Source: Metridium senile (taxonomy: Eukaryota; Cnidaria; Anthozoa; Actiniaria; Metridiidae). From it: DNA of 64,000 bases. The translations under genes were made by a program, and so were the position numbers. Each line of letters starts with the position of its first letter. Positions within the stretch are counted from its first letter, which is position 1. The stretch is from positions 17,839,768 to 17,903,767 of the forward strand of contig OX459100.1 of the NCBI GenBank assembly GCA_949775045.1, written 5' to 3'. Of the stretch, positions 10,321-21,540 are shown in pieces. The notes under the pieces were generated by a model. That model was not told the origin of the DNA, made no database searches, and saw only the letters and a list, made by a program, of their open reading frames with translations.

Positions 10321-11703
10321 ATGAACTTCACCGAAATAAACACGACTAATTCACCTCGATGGGTTGTCTTCCTAAGCCGCACCTCGCTGGATATCGCCGT
10401 AGACACATGCCTACTATCCCTACTCGCATTGGCCGCTTTCACTGGAAATCTTCTTGTTATCCTCTCATTTTATCGTAAGCCAGCTCTTCGTACTTGTACA
10501 AACTACTTAGTCCTATCCCTTGCTACAACAGACATCTTATTTTCGTTGACTGTTCTCCCTTTGTCAGTCTTCTGGCTCAATTACATCAAATCCAAACAGT
10601 TTAGTCACCAGTTCGGCTATGAAAAGTTTCAACTAGTTTGTGATTTCCAGGCAATATGTTGCATTCTCTTAACCACTGTCTCGGCAAATACTATGGCGTT
10701 GATGGCCGTCAATCGCTTCATCATCTTCTGTAGAACTGAGAAATACATACACATTTTCAGAAAGAGAAATACGCTGGCAATGATCGCTTCCGTTTGGTTG
10801 ATATGAATAGAATAGAATAGAATAGAATAGAATAGAATAGAATCTTTATTTGCTCTTATATACTAATTACAATATATTGTACATTATATTATACATTTTA
10901 CATTTTTTCTTTCTATATTCGTTTGTATATGTTTGTATGAGTGTTTCTATTATGTATGTTTTATAGAATATAGAAATTGAGCATGGAGGCTAAGTAAACT
11001 GGGAAGTTATCGAGTTAGCCTCCATTTAGGTTTTTGTTTAATACATAATATTCAGGTATAAAGAGCGGTAAGATTATAAACAATTTAACAAAGAGAGAAA
11101 AAACGTTCAGAAAAGAAAAAAGAGAATAGAACAGGAAAACACTAATATATACAAAATAATATTAAATATAGTTTTTGTGAAGTATGCATTTGCTTTGCTT
11201 TGCTTTGCATATGCATTTGCTTTGCTGTCTTTATTGTCAAAGGAAACTTATATTTCACAAAGTTTCAAGTCCAAGAGCTTGTTTGCTTTGTGTCGAGAAA
11301 AATAAAAACACAAGAGACAAGAACAATTGGACATGTAATCTTCGGCGTTGCCATAGCAACACCCTACGTCATCATACTGTACTGTTATTTAAATATACTG
11401 AGAAAAATCCACCTCCACAAACGAACTGTCGCCACTACGTCATCGACGAATTCGAATCTCTTGTGTGCGCAAGAGGTTAAGATCACGTGGACATTGTTTA
11501 CAGTGTTGCTAGGATACCTGGTCACGGGGATGCCCGTGCTGCTCGTCGGGATAGTTAATAGTTATAACGAGTGGTTGTCGCATCGTTTTACGGTGATAGT
11601 GCCGTTCTGTGTCGCCAGCAGCAGCGTGTTAAATCCATTGATATATGGTGCAATGAATTCTGCATTAAGAAAAGAATATCTAAAGATAGTTCAATGTAGA
11701 TAG
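10321..11703 (+). pseudogene. Class A (rhodopsin-like) GPCR, melatonin-receptor-like, disrupted in TM4
   Basis: The first part (10321-10803, 161 codons) holds TM1 with GNLLVIL, TM2 with SLATTDILF, the TM3 cysteine in LVCDFQ, and a TM3 end reading VNRFIIFC in place of DRY, then the start of TM4 (NTLAMIASVWLI), where a TGA stop appears. The second part (about 11221-11703) resumes with the end of TM4/ECL2, TM5 (HVIFGVAIATPYVIILYCYL), TM6 (VTGMP in place of CWxP) and TM7 with SSSVLNPLIYGAMN, ending at a TAG. The roughly 390 bp between them is a repeat insertion with a pentamer tail (10804-11195). No introns are visible, as in many cnidarian class A receptors. The N[RF] motif and NPLIY resemble melatonin-receptor-like cnidarian receptors; the ligand is unknown. 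Unless the insertion is spliced out, the product would be truncated after TM4. Confidence 0.8.
10804..11195 (-). mobile_element. LINE/SINE 3' end with (ATTCT)n tail, inserted in the GPCR
   Basis: On the plus strand the insertion begins (AATAG)n followed by AATCTTTATTTGCTC, which on the minus strand reads GAGCAAATAAAGATT then (CTATT)n: an AATAAA signal and a microsatellite tail as in CR1-like non-LTR elements. A stable hairpin (GGAGGCTAA at about 10985 facing TTAGCCTCC at about 11016) lies upstream of the tail, a common feature of LINE/SINE 3' ends. The right boundary is approximate. The ATATG at the left edge may be part of a target duplication (ATATG recurs near 11209). Confidence 0.7.
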
Positions 11704-11985
11704 ATAGCAATCTAGTCGCATCGTCTTACGGTGATAGTGCCGTTCAGTGTTGCTAGTAGCAGCGTGTTAAATCCATTGATATATGGTGCAATGAATCCTG
11801 CATTAAGAAAATAATATTTTAAGATAGTTCAATGTAGATAAATAGCAATCTAGTCGCATCGTCTTACGGTGATAGTGCCGTTCTGTGTCGCCAGCAGCAG
11901 CGTGTTAAATCCATTGATATATGGTGCAATGAATTCTGCATTAAGAAAAGAATATCTTAAGATAGTTCAATGTAGATATTCAGTG
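11704..11985 (+). repeat. Two extra tandem copies of the GPCR TM7 segment
   Basis: The block TCGCATCG..TTACGGTGATAG through AAATCCATTGATATATGGTG to GATAGTTCAATGTAGAT is present three times: inside the GPCR (from about 11578), at about 11714-11836 and at about 11851-11976, with a period of about 137 bp between the last two. The copies keep the NPLIYGAMN-encoding sequence. The middle copy has a stop (AAATAA) where the gene reads AAAGAA. They lie after the GPCR stop and are out of the reading frame, so they are duplicated debris. Confidence 0.85.
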
Positions 11986-12097
11986 ATGCCAATAGCCTGA
12001 GTGTGACAAATTAAAATTGTTTTTATAAATCTAGCCTGCGTGCATCCGGACGTTACTATATAGTATTAATAATATTGATAGTGATAATAAGTTAGAT

Positions 12098-12400
12098 AAA
12101 AGCCACACACCTATTTGAAAAACGTTGTCTAAGACGATATGTCATTTGATTCCAAGACAGTAAGGAATTATAGGCATACAACTATTTCAAAAAGGTTGTC
12201 CAAGATAGGTAATTCCAAGACAGTAAGGAATTATAGACATACACCTATTTCAAAAAAGTTGTCCAAGATAGGTCATTCCAAGATGGTAAGGAATTATAGG
12301 TATACAACTATTTCAAAAAGGTTGTCCAAGATAGGTCATTCCAAGACAGTAAGGAATTATAGGCATACACCTATTTCAAAAAGGTTGTCCAAGACCACAA
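12098..12400. repeat. 63-bp minisatellite, four full copies
   Basis: The unit begins TTCCAAGACAGTAAGGAATT and ends GTCCAAGATAGGT; full copies start at about 12150, 12213, 12276 and 12339, preceded by a diverged partial unit. Because 63 is a multiple of three, an open frame with a 21-residue repeat (SKTVRNYRHT..SKRLSKIG) runs through it from 12139. I see no evidence that it is translated. Confidence 0.9.
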
Positions 12401-12439
12401 ACATGGCTGCCATGAAATCCCTTTATAGCCGTGAACATA

Positions 12440-12665
12440 ACAAAGGTTTTACGCTAGTCAAATGATACATATATTTCTAAGATAACACGCAAAATGGTGC
12501 CTGGACGGAAACTTGCCGCTACTTTTACAACAAACAAACAAGTGAATGATTGGCATTGTGATGTCATTTTATCGTGGGCTGAAACCGCTGTACAAAGAAA
12601 ATGCAGGCTATCGCGCGCGCAAATTATATGCACAGGGATCCCACAAATGAATTGGACTGCTATTT
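12440..12665 (+). repeat. Dispersed repeat family B, copy 2
   Basis: Shares CAACAAACAAACAAGTGAAT with GATTGGCATTGTGA, AACCGCTGTACA and the GCGCGCGC block with 15240-15485 (same orientation) and 7664-7935 (inverted). It starts near AACATAACAAAGGTTTTACG and ends near ACAGGGATCCCACAAATG. It is non-coding. Confidence 0.8.
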
Positions 12666-12779
12666 GTGAAATGAAAGTGAGCAGCCCATCGAGTTGTAGC
12701 TGGAAAAAAAACATCAATTCAACCCTCAGTTGCTTTAGGAAATGATTAGGATTTAGACGCACTTTAGCAATATTATCAC

Positions 12780-13180
12780 AATCACAATTACAAACATGCA
12801 CAAGTCACAGCCACAGCCTCAGCCACAGTTACCATTGCCATCATCATAATCATCATCATCATCACTATCATGATATCATCAATATTGTCATTATCATTAT
12901 CTTGTCAGCATCGGTTACATCATTGTCATCGATATATCATCCATTTGTACAATGATCTATCTAAGCGTTATCAGGGATATAAACTTTAATGCTGCAAGTT
13001 TTAACGGAATCTGAGGTCCAATGGAAAGTACTTGTTGTTGAAAAACCAGCACCAAGGATACAGTTAATCTGAGAGCGTTTATTGTTGTAGCTGTATTAGA
13101 TTATTGCATGTAATTGGGATTGATATTTCGATTACTACTGCATGTGACAACAACAGCAGCAACATTAATATCAATCACAA
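12780..13180. other. Gene-free stretch with a short (ATC)n patch
   Basis: An ATC/ATA-rich patch at about 12838-12960. Otherwise no recognisable gene or element. Confidence 0.5.
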
Positions 13181-13189
13181 TATCAATCA

Positions 13190-13480
13190 TCATTACAATG
13201 ACAACCACAATGACAACCACAACGACAACCACAACCACAACCACAACCACAACCACAACCACAACCACAACCACAACCACAACCACAACCACAACCACAA
13301 CCACAACCACAACCACAACCACAACCACAACCACAACCACAACCACAACCACAACCACAACCACAATCATCATTACAATGACAACCACAATGACAATCAC
13401 TATCACAATCACATCCACAACCACAACCACATCACATCACATCACATCACATCACATCACATCACATCACAATCACATCA
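13190..13480. repeat. (ACAACC)n hexanucleotide microsatellite and (ATCAC)n
   Basis: Near-perfect CACAAC repeats at about 13215-13365, bounded by CATCATTACAATGACAACCA repeats on both sides, then (CACAT)n pentamers at about 13430-13470. The poly-Thr, poly-His-Asn and poly-Val open frames are artefacts. Confidence 0.95.
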
Positions 13481-14455
13481 TAGTAACAGTACGTCGCAGA
13501 AGCTAACCTTTAACATACAATGAATCTGAAAGAGGTTGCGGTGAACAATTGTGATTGTAATTGATATTTCGATTGCTAGTGTGAAATAAACAGCAGCAAC
13601 ATTAATATCAATCGCAATCACAATATAAATCGGCATTATCAACAGCAACAGCATCATCATCACCATCATCATAAACATAATCATCATCATCATTATTACG
13701 TATACAATCATCATCATTACGACAACCACCACCACCATTATCATCATTATTACCATCATCATCATTACCACAACCACAACCATCATCATCATTATTACCT
13801 TATTACCATCATCATCATTACCACAACCACCACCATCATCATTATCATCATTATTACCATCATCATCATTACCACAACCACCATCATCATCATCATCATT
13901 ATCATCATCATCATTATCATCATTATTACCATCATTACCTTCATCATCATTACCACAACCACCACCGCCATCATCATCATCATTACCATCATTACCATCT
14001 TCATCATTACCACAACCACCACCATCATCATCATCATTATCATCATTATTATCATCATTACCATCATCATCATTACCACAACCACCATCATCATCATCAT
14101 CATTATCATCATTATTACCATCATTACCATCATCATCATTACCACAACCACCATCATCATCATTATCATCATTATTACCATCATTACCATCATCATCATT
14201 ACCACAACCACCACCATCATCATCATCATTATCATCATTATTACCATCATTACCATCATCATCATTACCACAACCACCATCATCATCATTATCATCATTA
14301 TTACCATCATTACCATCATCATCATTACCACAACCACCATCATCATCATCATCATCATCATTATCATCATCAGCTTTACAACAACCACCACCACCACCAC
14401 CACCATCACCACCACCACTATCATCACTATCATTATCATCATCATTTTTGTAAAA
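13481..14455. repeat. (ATC)n-rich array with a higher-order unit of about 50-70 bp
   Basis: Triplet repeats of ATC interrupted regularly by ATTACCACAACCACC. The composite unit TCATCATTACCACAACCACC followed by (ATC)n, ATTATCATC and ATTATTACCATC recurs roughly ten times between 13.74 and 14.35 kb, so it is a minisatellite built from microsatellite sequence. The long minus-strand Met/Val frame is not a gene. Confidence 0.9.
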
Positions 14456-15239
14456 ACAAAACAGTGGGCTTCCCGCAGCCGAAATTGCAACTTCTCATTT
14501 ATTTTACAGACACTTTCACGAAAACTATACGATCATGACAAAACTCGTCGTTTTTTTCTTCTTGGATTTCTTTCAGGACCACAAATGATCGATGCACCAC
14601 ACTTTCCCCGTCATGTTCATTGAAAAGTTTTAAGGCTGCCTAAATTGAACACGAATTTTAATAAATACTGAAGCGATGTCATAGTTTTCAATCATTCGGT
14701 GCTCTGGGATTTTCGAAATTCATTGTCTTCAGTTTAGCACAACAAAGAATTCATTTGCAATATGCATGATTTTACAGCGCTTGGCTGCCCTCTAAAGTCT
14801 TTCCGAAGTGTGGGAATTTGCAGATATTTTGACAATTGGTGTGACGTCATTACCACGTGATATGCAGTGCGTATCTCCTCCAAGAGATAGCATATTTAAG
14901 TTTAGTCTACATGTAACATGTGTGTTCTAGTGGATATGAAATCGGAATCAATCTCTTTAGGCATATGAGGTTCAAAGTTGGAAGGTGCTCATGCAAAACC
15001 ATTGGGTCGAGTCACCTAAGAAGCGAGCAAAGAAAGAAAACAACTTACCAAGTAATAAGTAAGTCAAACATCTTGATATACCTTCTATTTTGTACAGCAT
15101 TGTATAGTTTGACGCGCATGGTGTTTCAAAAATAGCGCACTTTACCTTTTAACCTAAAAATGACGATCAACAAAATCTCAAACTTACAACACACCAATGT
15201 TCGACGACAAGTTGACATTGTTGTCCTTATTCTCGCACC
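14456..15239. other. Gene-free stretch
   Basis: No recognisable coding sequence or repeat structure by eye. The short frame at about 14920-15135 has no family resemblance and no supporting context. Confidence 0.4.
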
Positions 15240-15485
15240 ATTCACAATGGTCAACATAACAAAGGTTTGACTGTAGTCAACTGATGCATACATTTCTAGG
15301 ATAAAACGTCGGTAAAACGGTGCTTCGAAGGAACCGAAACCTTACCGCGACTTTTGCAACAAACAAACAAGTGAATGATTGGCATTGTGACGTCACTTTA
15401 TTATATGATGTAACCGCTGTACAGAGAAACGAAGAATAAGCGCGCGCTCCTTTTAAACACAGGTATCCCATACATTGATTTGGGA
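15240..15485 (+). repeat. Dispersed repeat family B, copy 3
   Basis: Parallel to 12440-12665: AACATAACAAAGGTTTGACT at the left, CAACAAACAAACAAGTGAAT, ATTGGCATTGTGACGTCAC, AACCGCTGTACAGAGAAA, a GCGCGCGC block and ACAGGTATCCCATACA at the right. The left end includes the CATTCACAATGGTC region. Confidence 0.8.
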
Positions 15486-15834
15486 AACAAAATTTCGGAG
15501 TTTTTGTTTATGTCTTTATTTTCTTAAATATTCAATTTGTTTTTTTAAATTCTTGATTTTCTGATTTCATATTATTTCATTTTTCATCCACTTTGATCTC
15601 TACGCTCTCAATCTTTATATCATATCTTTATAATTAGCAAAAATGCGCTTCGCTTTAATATATGTAAGTAAAGTCGAAGTGGCAAAGTACTTACAGATGT
15701 CTAAGAGGTGAAAGATTTTCACATATTATTATTATTATGCCGTTGAAAATAATATGCAAAAATGTGCATCGCTTTAATAACTGTAATCAAGTTTAAAAAA
15801 TAGTTTCAACGTCATAATAATAATAATAAAAAAT
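15486..15834. other. Gene-free AT-rich stretch with paired ATAATAAT blocks
   Basis: TTATTATTATTATGCCGTTG at about 15725 faces CAACGTCATAATAATAATAA at about 15808, giving an imperfect inverted repeat. GCGCTTCGCTTTAATA and GTGCATCGCTTTAATA are short direct repeats. No gene was seen. Confidence 0.45.
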
Positions 15835-17040
15835 ATCGACTTCTTTCATTTCAATTTTCATGCAACGATTTTTACATGGTTGGAAAGCTTGATAAAAATG
15901 CTGCAAAGATCAAAATTCAGTTTTTCGAAAGACTTTCAATTCGCGATTTTATCAGGGAAAAACTCACTCCTTTTGCTATTTTGATCGGGTTATTTTGTTC
16001 TGTTGCAGCTGCTTTTGATCACGCACTTAGATATGGCCATAGGCTGCTCGCTGGCCAAAAAAAAAGTTTGAAAAAGTTTCGAATTCCGTTTCGTGCGCTT
16101 TTGAGAGCGTAGTGAGATATCGATGCAAGCTACTCGTTGCTAAAGAAAACATATTGAAAAACCCTCGAATTCGTGGTGAAAATTGACATATTTCTCATCG
16201 AAGTTTTGGAAGCCATTTTGCCACAGGAAGCCCAACATGTCAACAAACGTCGAATGCCCGCCACAGGAAGCCCACTGGCTCTCACAAATTTTTACCGCTA
16301 ATTTTGCCCTTCTTTTTATTGGTTTTTCTTCGAATAAATTCCATCATCATATGCTCTAGATCAAGATGTATCTGTGCATGCCAAAACGTTGCATAAGTTG
16401 GCTTTATTTTCAGAGAAATAGCGAAAAAACCTCAAAATGAAATCAACAAAATATTTTTTCTCGAATACAAAAATATCGACATCTTCTATTTCAATTTTCA
16501 TGCAACGATTTTTACATGGTTGGAAAGCTTGCTAAAAATGCTGCGAAGATCAAAAGTCAGTTTTTCGGAACACTTTCAATTCGCGATTTTATCAGGGAAA
16601 AAGCCGATTTTTCGCGTGACGTCAATCCTTTTGCTATTTTGATCGGGTTAATTTGTTCTGTTGCAGCTGCTTTACATCATGCACTTAGATATGGCCATAG
16701 GCTGCACGCTGGCCAAGAAAAGAGTTTGAAAAAGTTTCGAATTCGTTGAGAAATGCGACGTGGTTTTCGGTGCTTTAATCGAAAATGTCACATATTGACA
16801 TGTTTTCGGCCATTTTTAATACGTTCTTCTATCCCGTTTCGTGCGCTTTTGAGAGCGTAGTGAGATATCATGCAAGCTACTCGTTGCTAAAGAAAACATA
16901 TTGAAAAACCCTCAAATTCGTGGTGAAAATTGACATTTCTCATCGAAGTACGTTTTGGAAGCCATTTTGCGACAGGAAGCCCAACATGTCAACAAACGTC
17001 GAATGCCCGCCACAGGAAGCCCATAGACTCTCACAAATGT
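15835..17040. repeat. Direct duplication of a block of about 470-570 bp
   Basis: The block starting CGACTTCTTTCATTTCAATT and containing TTTACATGGTTGGAAAGCTT recurs from about 16478; TCGTTGCTAAAGAAAACATA and the paired CAGGAAGCCCA motifs recur at about 16133/16884 and 16224-16273/16973-17022. Each copy carries a frame beginning MVGKL.KNAAKIK that is not conserved at its 3' end, so it is probably repeat sequence and not a gene. The second copy has an extra GACGTCAA-containing insertion. Confidence 0.8.
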
Positions 17041-17165
17041 TCGCGATAAGAGCTTCGATTTCAACATGCTCGAAATTTAATGCAACTTGCTGCGATTTTC
17101 TGTCTTCTAAATTCGAGCGTATTCGAAATTTCGGCGACAAAGCTGCGATAAAATCGCCATTGAAA
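17041..17165 (-). mobile_element. Partial relative of the 58.4-kb MITE
   Basis: AACATGCTCGAAATTTAATG, CAACTTGCTGCGATTTTCTG and AAATTCGAGCGTATTCGAAA match, in inverted orientation, the interior of the MITE at 58404-58650. The terminal GGCCCGTTTACAC repeat is absent here, so this is an internal fragment. Confidence 0.65.
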
Positions 17166-19095
17166 TATAAAATAGTAATATATTTGCTAATCGTTTGCTT
17201 GCCGTTTTGTAAACAATCTATTAAAGCACTTTGATCAGAAGTAAGAGCATGAGAAAACATTAATCTGACAAGCAAATGGCCAAACTATTATAGTTTTTTT
17301 TTATAGTAAATATTGTTTTATTTTTATGATATATTTGCGGGAATTTTGCGGGACCGCGCGCGGGTTTGCGCATTATTTCGATCTCAGTCTCGATCACGTG
17401 ACTCAATTGGCACGTTGTGCACGTGCCAAAATGTAAAAACTTAAAACGTTGCTTCAAAAATGGCTAATTTTTGGTCATATTTAGCAACAAAATGGACTAA
17501 AAATCACCAAAGGGTGTGTATAAGTCCTTGAAGGACTGCCAGGTATCGAGAAAAGGTAAATATCTGCTTCAAATCAGTGATATTTTTCAAAATTGATGTT
17601 GGCACTCGCTGTTAATGTGTGCTTCAGAATAGTGGACTAAACTTTCTTTAATGTGCTTGTTAGTAGATAATATGCTCTTACTAGCACAGCACATATCTAT
17701 CTGAACAAAATGATATTCTTTGCTATTAATTTTGGTCTTGATTTGAAGCGCTTTTTGAAATGTTTGTGTTATTGCATGTCAGTGTTGTCTCTACCCCTCC
17801 CCCTGAGTCAATTTTTGTCACGTTTGTTTTGTAAACAATGTAATATATGTTCTGCAATTAATAACCATAATTATTGTCTTTTTTTATTCACAGATCTCAA
17901 GATACCATCAAAATAACAAATATTATTGTGATAATTATTTGTGAGGTATTGGTCATGTAATGTGACAATGCCGTATTGCTTGAAATACCAAAATATTAGG
18001 TAGGTTTTAGTTACTGAAACACTGTACAAAAACTCTATATATACCGTTGCTTACATCTACCTGTTAATGGTTGCAACATAAACATGTTCTGTTGTACTGT
18101 CAAACTTCAAAGATTGGCGTCCCAAAATTTACAAGTTTGTATGCCACTGTCATGAAAAAAAAGGCTAGACATTTTTAGATATGTACCATCACTCATCTGT
18201 TAACAGATGCAACAAATTTATTTAGAGAATCAAATTGGGAGGGTGCAAAGTTTGGCGTCAGACTTTGTAAATTAAAATCTAGACAGAACATGTCTTTTTA
18301 CTTCAACCATTAACATCCTTTAACATAACATCATATTCCCATTTCACTCTCCAGTTCAACATACATTGTTATGCTTTATTTTATTGATATTTATTATGTA
18401 TTAAATCATTCTTTCTTTTTTTCAACAGCTTGACAGTTCCATGTGAACTCACAGACAAGAAATAGACTAATAAAGTCTATCATTATTGTGTCAGGCAATG
18501 GCCGTTGGGATTTGACAAACTTGTAAGTATAAATTCATTGAAATGCAAACTCATTAGTACTTGCAAAATCATTGTGCAGCTTGAGCAATTATTCAAGCAA
18601 ACAAACTTTTAAACAGCCAGTAATTTGGGTAGCGATTTCAGGGCTTGAAATAGGAAAAATATTTGGCCTGCCACAAAGAAACAGTGCAAGATTATTTGCA
18701 GTGAATCATCTATTCTGCAGCTCATATATATTTTAGTCTGCCTTAAATGAAGTCTGGCATTTTGCCATTTGTAGCTATTTCAAGCCTGGAATTTATCAGA
18801 GCGCTTTCACATGTAAACTGCAAGCACTTTTGTAAAAACGTTTTTGGTATTTCTGTGCAAGTACATGGCCATGTTCATTGTTTTGAATCATATTTTAATA
18901 GCTATTTTTTTCAACAATTTAATTCTAAATTCTGTTCTCTTCTGTTTCTTTCAGATCAATCCCACCAATCCAATGAAGACCTCCAAGGATGCAAGTTATT
19001 ATTATTTTTCGGCTGGGGACTGGCTATACAAATAGGAATCAATTGTAAACTAGTTGATTTTTGACCATAAAGGTCTTTTGCCAGCCCCCAGTCAC
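17166..19095. other. Gene-free stretch
   Basis: AT-rich sequence without convincing coding potential. Several frames of 60-105 codons (17710, 18747, 18844) have no domain, start context or splice evidence that I can identify. The 18.4-18.5 kb pyrimidine tracts ending in CAG could serve as splice acceptors of an unseen transcript, but nothing supports it. Confidence 0.4.
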
Positions 19096-19243
19096 AATAG
19101 ATACAGGAGAGTGCCCTACTCTTCACAGAGAACTCATGTGTTCTCATTGCAACCTAAAGGTGAAACCTGGGTTGATGTATTTGACTGTAGAGTGACTCAG
19201 ATGAAGTTGCTCAATCTCAGGACACTCTCCTGTATCTATTGTT
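19096..19243. mobile_element. Candidate small fold-back element
   Basis: AATAGATACAGGAGAGTG at about 19097 is inverted as GACACTCTCCTGTATCTATT at about 19222-19241, bounding a non-coding interior of about 110 bp that itself carries AGAACTCATGTGTTCTC. Confidence 0.6.
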
Positions 19244-19261
19244 TTTGAAAATTTGAAATAA

Positions 19262-21540
19262 AACTTGTATACCTCCACCGAGGTCCCACCAGCACCAAAA
19301 GAGAAGTCACCCCACAAAAGGCCAGAAAAGATCCAAAAACGGTAGGTCCCGCTGTTCCTGACTGAGTCTAAGATTTGGGCCTAAGACCAGCTAAATGAGG
19401 GCTGCCCTGGTACTGAAGACTGTCTGTATGGGTGCCAGACCTTTGCTCACTGCAGACCCCATGGGAGAACTCTGTTGTCATCCAAGTCAGCCAAAAAAGG
19501 TGAGGGTCAGTGTGAATGTGAGTCTCGAGTGATCCCACCCCACTGTTCACTGGTGTGTATGGCAGTGATGGGCTGGGTAATTGGTAGGCTTAAAGTGATG
19601 CTTCATTCAGACTTCTCTTATCTAAGTGATTATCAAACTGACATGGAAGACTAACTTGAACCTTTTCTGGGATAACATTGTGGGTGCGGTGTTGTTGGCA
19701 ACTGGTAAAACGGCCTCTATCGCAGGATTGTAATTCGGTTGAAGTTTTTTCACCAGCAAACTGAAGACCTCAGTTTCTTAAACTACTAAACATATCTAAA
19801 ATATTTTCCTCATTGATTTGACTACTGGCAACAAAAATGTTTACAAATCTAGCAATGTCGGATTATCAACTCCATTAAAAACAAAATTTATCTCAAAACT
19901 AAAGGAAAGTTTACTGTTAAAAATTCACCAAAAACTATCAGCATTTTTGCGGACGGCCTTTATTCAAAAAAGTTTAACACAACTTTGGACTGGGGTCTTC
20001 AACAAATTGTATCTGTTCTGTCCAATTATTTACAAATTCAATTGGAGCCACTCAAAAACCAAAAACGACAAACATTCTAAATTATCTGAGTGATAAGAAG
20101 ATGGCATAAAAACTGTGGAAATAACTCATGAAATACAACAAGAAGAAAAAATTTGAGGTACAGAGGTACCCACGAAATGTGTAAAAACACAAATACCTTA
20201 CAATTGAGATGCAACATGAGGTGAAAATACTATCGTCGTCTACATGCTTCTGTCATAAACGACAAAGCAAGGCTATTACCTCAATGAAAATAGTATATCA
20301 ATACCTCAATGAAAAGAGAAACAGTTTGAATGTGAAAACATAACTTAAATCTAACATAACAAATCATAAACAGCCATGAGACAGGTCATGAGGTTCCTTG
20401 AAATTGAACAAAAGCCATCTTCTCCACTACAATTAAATATAAATGCACTCTGTCGATTACGGCAATGTTTATTATTTCAAATACAATTATTTTATTTTAC
20501 AGTATTCAAATTGACAAAGTCATTCAGGACGGCCATGTACTTGTTCGACAAGTTTCTTTGCTGGTGAAAAAAACTTATCTTAGGTTAAAATTCAAATCAA
20601 CTTTTCCTACATTTTTGCCACCATCTAACTTCAATTAATAGGAAACAATGTTTTCAGCCTTGGTTCATGTTACATGGTGCAAAGCTCTAGCAACGTGCCT
20701 TTCTTTCTAAGGGAAAGCAAGGCAAACCAGTTCATCATCAAGAAGTAGGAAAATTTTAACAACTTGCTTTATTGATTTTTCGTTATCATTAGATATTTTT
20801 ATTGCACCATGTAACAGAGCCATCTTTTAACTCATCTAAAATTCAAATTAGTTTCTAATCAATTCAAAATGGCCTCTAGGGCTAATCAATTCAGTTCTTT
20901 CATTGTTAATCAATTCAAAATGGCTGCAAGGCTAATGAATTCTGTTCTAAGCTAATCAATTCAAAATGGCTGCCAGGCTAATCAATTCAAGATGGTGTCT
21001 TAACTAATAAATTCAAAATGGTGGCAAAACTAATTAATTTAAAATTAGGCATTAGGTTTTTCCAATTGAATTGCATGGTGGTAGAGTTGCCTTATCAGAT
21101 TTCGACCTTCACATTGATCCTACTTTATTATCCCAGAAATACTTGTTAGTCTTCCTAAGTGTCAGCTTTGATAATCAAAACTTAATGCAGAGGGGTTTGA
21201 ATGTTGCTAAGCGATGGGCCTATTGGTTACACAGCGCGTCATTGTCATGCATGTCCAGTTGGTGGCGGGGTAGGATCACTTAAGACTTACATTCACACTG
21301 ACCCTCACCCTAAGTGCTGGCCTGGATGACAACAGAGTTCCCCCATGGAGTCTGCAGTAAGTGAAGGTTTGACACTCATGCAGATGGTCTTCAGTATCAG
21401 TGCAGTCTAAAGTTTGCTGGTCTTGGCCTGATAAATTGGCTCTAGTTGGGGCAGTGGGCCTACCTACAGGATCTGGCCTGTGGGGTGGTGATATACTTGG
21501 TGCTGGTGGGGCCTCGGGGAGGTATATTTTTTTAAAAGTC
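19262..21540. repeat. Inverted repeat with 280-bp arms about 1.7 kb apart
   Basis: The arm at about 19262-19545 (ACCGAGGTCCCACCAGCACC ... GTGAGGGTCAGTGTGAATGT) is inverted at about 21276-21530 (ACATTCACACTGACCCTCAC ... GGTGCTGGTGGGGCCTCGG). The minus-strand frame through the right arm is open for 88 codons and proline-rich, but the left arm is broken by stops, so these look like two diverged copies of one repeat. The interior includes short degenerate CTAATCAATTCAAAATGGC repeats at about 20855-21030. Confidence 0.7.

Noticed and set aside
13101..14490. Poly-His-Asn, poly-Thr, poly-Val and Met/Val-rich frames up to 231 codons
   Set aside because: Produced by (ACAACC)n and (ATC)n repeats; overlapping frames are open on both strands and no non-repetitive domain is present.
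15876..16749. Paired frames MVGKL.KNAAKIK.QFF as a duplicated small gene
   Set aside because: The two frames diverge and end at unrelated places; the duplication includes non-coding flanks; no domain was recognised.
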